Assembly (NCBI GenBank): GCA_030830245.1
Contig: JAURNJ010000286.1
Coordinates: 1-9,227, forward strand
Source: Novosphingobium sp.
GTDB lineage: Bacteria; Pseudomonadota; Alphaproteobacteria; Sphingomonadales; Sphingomonadaceae
DNA length: 9,227 bases
Direction of reading: 5' to 3'
The stretch's first letter is position 1; every line of letters starts with the position of its first letter. A program made the translations under genes and the position numbers. This document shows, piece after piece, positions 6,895 to 9,227 of this stretch. Under the pieces are notes generated by a model, which saw nothing but the letters and a program-made list of their open reading frames with translations, had not been told where the DNA came from and ran no database searches.

Positions 6895-7290
6895 TTACTC
6901 GGTCGTCTTGCCGTCGAAATGCTCATGCGCCGCCTGCGCCTCGGCGCAGGTCTTGTGCACGGTGCCGTCGATATGTTCGGGCGGGCTATAGATGGTGTAG
7001 AGCTTGAGCGGCTCCTTTCCGACGCTCTTGACGTTATGACGCGCGCCCTGCGGCACGATCACGGCATCGTCAGCCTTCACCCGGTAGACGTTGTCATCGA
7101 CGGTAATCTCGCCCTCGCCCGCTTCGATACGGAAGAACTGATCCACATCGTCGTGGACCTCCGCGCCGATTTCGTCGCCCGGCTCGATCGACATCAGCAC
7201 CAGCTGCATGTTGTGCCCGGTGTAAACCACGCGGCGGAAATCGGTGTTTCCCTCGGTCTGTTTCTCGATGTTGTCCTTGTAACCCTTCAT
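6895..7290 (-). CDS. Small single-domain cupin protein
   Basis: 131-residue cytoplasmic protein with one cupin beta-barrel, probably binding a metal ion. Cupin motif 1 is present in variant form (PGDEIGAEVHDDVDQFFRIEAGEG split over 37-60), with E44, H46 and Q51 as likely metal ligands. Motif 2 is clear at about 74-87 (DDAVIVPQGARHNV), with P80, G82, H85 and N86. Such stand-alone cupins of about 100-130 residues are common in proteobacteria; specific activity is usually unknown and cannot be assigned here. The start is supported by AAGGGAA about 6 nt upstream of the ATG. The gene is divergent from matB, and upstream of the Cys-rich gene on the same strand with about 100 nt between them. That gene has its own predicted promoter. 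Confidence 0.85.
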   Translation of the reverse strand: MKGYKDNIEKQTEGNTDFRRVVYTGHNMQLVLMSIEPGDEIGAEVHDDVDQFFRIEAGEGEITVDDNVYRVKADDAVIVPQGARHNVKSVGKEPLKLYTIYSPPEHIDGTVHKTCAEAQAAHEHFDGKTTE

Positions 7291-7308
7291 CTTGGTTCCC
7301 TTTCCGGA

Positions 7309-7324
7309 TGCCCTCTACAGGGCA
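7309..7324 (-). promoter_or_regulatory. Small perfect hairpin in the cupin leader
   Basis: TGCCCT-CTAC-AGGGCA is a perfect 6-bp inverted repeat with a four-base loop, about 18 nt upstream of the cupin ATG and just before its ribosome site. It could stabilise the mRNA 5' end or be a protein-binding site; nothing in the sequence decides. Possible promoter pieces upstream on the minus strand (TTGCGC, 16 nt, TATCTT) are weak. Confidence 0.3.
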
Positions 7325-7405
7325 ACCACTCGTCAAGAATTGTTCCCCACCAAGATAGGCCCCCTGCTCCGCCGCGCAACGCCTTGTCCCGATTACTCTC
7401 ATTGC

Positions 7406-7448
7406 CTGAATCGCATGCAAGGTGCATGGCGGCGGGCGCAGGATTCAG
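7406..7448. repeat. Nested inverted repeats in the cupin-matB intergenic region
   Basis: The outer pair CTGAATC (7406-7412) and GATTCAG (7442-7448) encloses a perfect 6-3-6 palindrome, CATGCA-AGG-TGCATG (7414-7428). They end 17 nt before the matB start codon, so they would lie in or near its leader. They may be an operator for a regulator of the divergent pair or a leader structure. I found no convincing -35/-10 pair for matB in this 175-nt region. Confidence 0.4.
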
Positions 7449-7452
7449 CGAC

Positions 7453-7458
7453 AAAGGA
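7453..7458 (+). promoter_or_regulatory. Ribosome binding site deciding the matB TTG start
   Basis: AAAGGA lies 7 nt upstream of the TTG at 7466. The only other upstream start candidates in the frame (ATG 7415 and the frame opening near 7292) lack a comparable site and would add residues unlike MatB. Confidence 0.6.
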
Positions 7459-7465
7459 CCAACAG

Positions 7466-8950
7466 TTGCCCGGCGATCTTCATTCCCGCCTAGCGCTCAG
7501 CTTTGCCCGTTTTGGCACCCGCACCCTTGTCGAAGCCGAAGGCAAGGCCTGGACCTATGGTGAAGTCGAGGCACTGTCGGCCCGGCTGGCGACACGGCTG
7601 GCTGCGCTCAGCGTCGCGCCGGGTGAGCGGGTGCTTGTCCAGACCGAAAAATCGGTCGAGACCTTGCTGCTCTATTTCGCGGTGGTCCGCCTGGGGGGCA
7701 TCTACCTGCCGCTCAACGTGGACTATACCGAGGCGGAGCTCGACTATTTCGCCAGCGATGCGACGCCGGTGCTGGCGGTGTGTCGAACAGGCGACGAGCC
7801 TCTGTTTGCGCGCATCGGCAAGGGTGTGGTGACGGTCACGACGCTCGACTCACTGTTCGTTGACCTGCCCACCGAAGCGGCCCCGCCCGCGTCGCGCCAA
7901 CCGGAAGACATCGCCGCAATCCTCTACACCTCGGGCACGACAGGCAAGCCCAAGGGCGCCATGCTGACAAACGCGAACCTCGTTTCGAACGGGGAAACCC
8001 TGATCCAGCTTTGGCGCTTCACGCCCGAGGACCGGCTGATCCATGCCTTGCCGATCTTCCACGTCCACGGGTTGTTCATCGCCGTGCATTGCGTGGTTTT
8101 TTCGGGCGCATCCATGGTCTTCCTGCCCAAGTTCGAGAGCGCTGCGGTGATCGACCTCATGGCCAGCTCCACCGTGCTGATGGGCGTGCCGACCTTCTAC
8201 ATCCGCCTGCTGGCCGACGAGCGCTTCACCAGGGAAGCTGCCGCAGGAATGCGGCTGTTCGTTTCCGGCTCCGCCCCGCTTTCGGCTGATATCCACCGCG
8301 CGTTCGAGTCGCGCTGCGGCCACCGCGTGCTCGAACGCTATGGCATGACCGAAACGGGGATGCTTACGTCCAACCCCTACGATGGCGAACGCCGCGCAGG
8401 ATTTGTCGGCCCGCCGCTGCCCGATGTCCAGCTACGGATCGCCGAGTTCGAGACGGGGAAGGTGCTGCCGCAGGGCGAGGTCGGCATCGTCGAGGTGCGC
8501 GGCCCGAACATCTTCGCAGGCTACTGGCAGATGCCCGAAAAGACGGCGAGCGAGTTTCGCCCGGATGGCTTCTTTATCACTGGCGACATGGGCTTCATCG
8601 ACACCGATGGGTCGGTGCAGCTGGTGGGACGCGAGAAGGACCTGATCATCTCGGGCGGGCTCAACGTCTATCCAGCCGAGGTCGAGGCCCTGCTCGATGA
8701 CCGTGCCGACGTGGCCGAGGCCGCCGTGATCGGCGTGCCCCACCCCGATTTCGGCGAGGCGGTGGTGGCGGTGGTGCAACCCGCCGGCAAGTTCGATGCA
8801 GAGGCAGTGCGAGAAGAGATGCGCCGCGATCTTGCCGCCTTCAAGGTGCCCAAGCAGATCATCGTTCTCGACGAATTGCCCCGCAACACCATGGGCAAGA
8901 TTCAGAAGAAACTGCTGCGCGAACGCTACGCAGACCTGTTCGCGGGATAG
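7466..8950 (+). CDS. matB: Malonyl-CoA synthetase (AMP-forming acyl-CoA ligase)
   Basis: Cytoplasmic adenylate-forming enzyme predicted to convert malonate, ATP and CoA to malonyl-CoA, AMP and pyrophosphate; 494 residues, the normal MatB length of about 500. Visible motifs: P-loop YTSGTTGKPKG at 154-164, YGMTETG at 292-298, TGD at 372-374, hinge and A8 region GREKDLIISGG at 388-398, and catalytic lysine K478 in NTMGKIQKK, the residue controlled by acetylation in related enzymes. The HALPIFHVHGLF and GVPTFYIRLL stretches and the SNPYDGERRAG segment are close to those I remember from Rhodopseudomonas and rhizobial MatB, favouring malonate over a fatty acid. The TTG start is chosen because of AAAGGA 7 nt upstream and because homology begins at about residue 5. 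No malonyl-CoA decarboxylase is visible nearby. Its end overlaps the convergent sulfotransferase gene. Confidence 0.88.
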   Translation: MPGDLHSRLALSFARFGTRTLVEAEGKAWTYGEVEALSARLATRLAALSVAPGERVLVQTEKSVETLLLYFAVVRLGGIYLPLNVDYTEAELDYFASDATPVLAVCRTGDEPLFARIGKGVVTVTTLDSLFVDLPTEAAPPASRQPEDIAAILYTSGTTGKPKGAMLTNANLVSNGETLIQLWRFTPEDRLIHALPIFHVHGLFIAVHCVVFSGASMVFLPKFESAAVIDLMASSTVLMGVPTFYIRLLADERFTREAAAGMRLFVSGSAPLSADIHRAFESRCGHRVLERYGMTETGMLTSNPYDGERRAGFVGPPLPDVQLRIAEFETGKVLPQGEVGIVEVRGPNIFAGYWQMPEKTASEFRPDGFFITGDMGFIDTDGSVQLVGREKDLIISGGLNVYPAEVEALLDDRADVAEAAVIGVPHPDFGEAVVAVVQPAGKFDAEAVREEMRRDLAAFKVPKQIIVLDELPRNTMGKIQKKLLRERYADLFAG

Positions 8951-9227
8951 GGCGCCCAGCGCTCCATTCGCTCAAGATAGGGCGCAAACCGCTTGCGCAC
9001 GTCGTCATAATCGAGCCCGAACACCGCCGGATCGGGCTTTTCATAGCGCTCGCGCGCCTCGTTCTCTTCCCAGAACGCCTTCATCCCTGCCTCGAAGGCG
9101 GGTGTGACTTCCTCGCCCAGCCAGGCGTAAAGACCGCGCACTTCGGCGATCGGATCGTCCTGCATTGCGCGGAAATGGATGTCGTAAAAGCGCTCGTCGT
9201 TGCCCGGCTTATCGCGAAAGGCGATCA
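8926..9227 (-). CDS. Sulfotransferase-family protein, C-terminal part (5' end outside window)
   Basis: About 100 C-terminal residues are visible. The frame runs off the window edge, reading IAFRDKPGNDERFYDIHFRA before the first in-window methionine, so that ATG (9165) is internal and not the start. The pattern FYDIHFRAM..DP....VRGLYAWLG, then ERYEKPDPAVFGLD...VRKRFAPYLERM, matches the C-terminal region of proteobacterial sulfotransferase-domain proteins, where the nucleotide-binding and catalytic parts are N-terminal. Those PAPS-binding motifs are not in the window, so activity cannot be confirmed. The stop codon lies inside the end of matB, giving a 25-nt tail-to-tail overlap. Confidence 0.72.
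   Translation of the reverse strand, partial: IAFRDKPGNDERFYDIHFRAMQDDPIAEVRGLYAWLGEEVTPAFEAGMKAFWEENEARERYEKPDPAVFGLDYDDVRKRFAPYLERMERWAPYPANRSA

Overview
The window looks like chromosomal DNA of an alphaproteobacterium, most likely a sphingomonad or Erythrobacteraceae-type organism. This is inferred from the uniformly high GC, the long-form PstC followed by pstA-pstB-phoU-phoB, and protein relatives such as a PVA-dehydrogenase-like quinohemoprotein and a MatB-type ligase. I see no insertion sequence, CRISPR array, tRNA, rRNA or phage gene. Composition is even, with no clear sign of recent transfer.

Left half (1-4358, + strand): the 3' part of a phosphate-starvation operon, pstC (cut by the window edge)-pstA-pstB-phoU-phoB. 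The genes overlap or lie 4-14 nt apart, so they are probably co-transcribed and translationally coupled. PstC and PstA form the membrane channel and PstB is the ATPase. PhoU links transporter state to Pho signalling, and PhoB is the response regulator. The periplasmic binding protein (pstS), the sensor kinase (phoR) and any Pho box lie outside the window, presumably upstream.

Middle (4379-6794, - strand): a 628-residue secreted quinohemoprotein (N-terminal cytochrome c plus C-terminal PQQ beta-propeller, polyvinyl-alcohol-dehydrogenase-like) converges on phoB with a 20-nt gap. Upstream of it is a 147-residue cysteine-rich protein of unknown function that starts with TTG. Its upstream region holds a recognisable promoter and a 15-bp palindrome resembling a Fur box over the predicted transcription start. 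This palindrome is nested in a 51-nt inverted repeat. The leader of the quinohemoprotein gene can fold its Shine-Dalgarno into a hairpin.

Right part (6895-9227): a small single-domain cupin (- strand) is divergent from a malonyl-CoA synthetase (matB, + strand, TTG start). The 175-nt region between them contains several inverted repeats. A sulfotransferase-family gene (- strand, 5' part outside the window) converges on matB, and their coding 3' ends overlap by 25 nt.

I did not find a convincing new multi-gene system. The best leads are the Fur-like operator with its cysteine-rich orphan gene, the Shine-Dalgarno hairpin before the quinohemoprotein, and the nested inverted repeats before matB.
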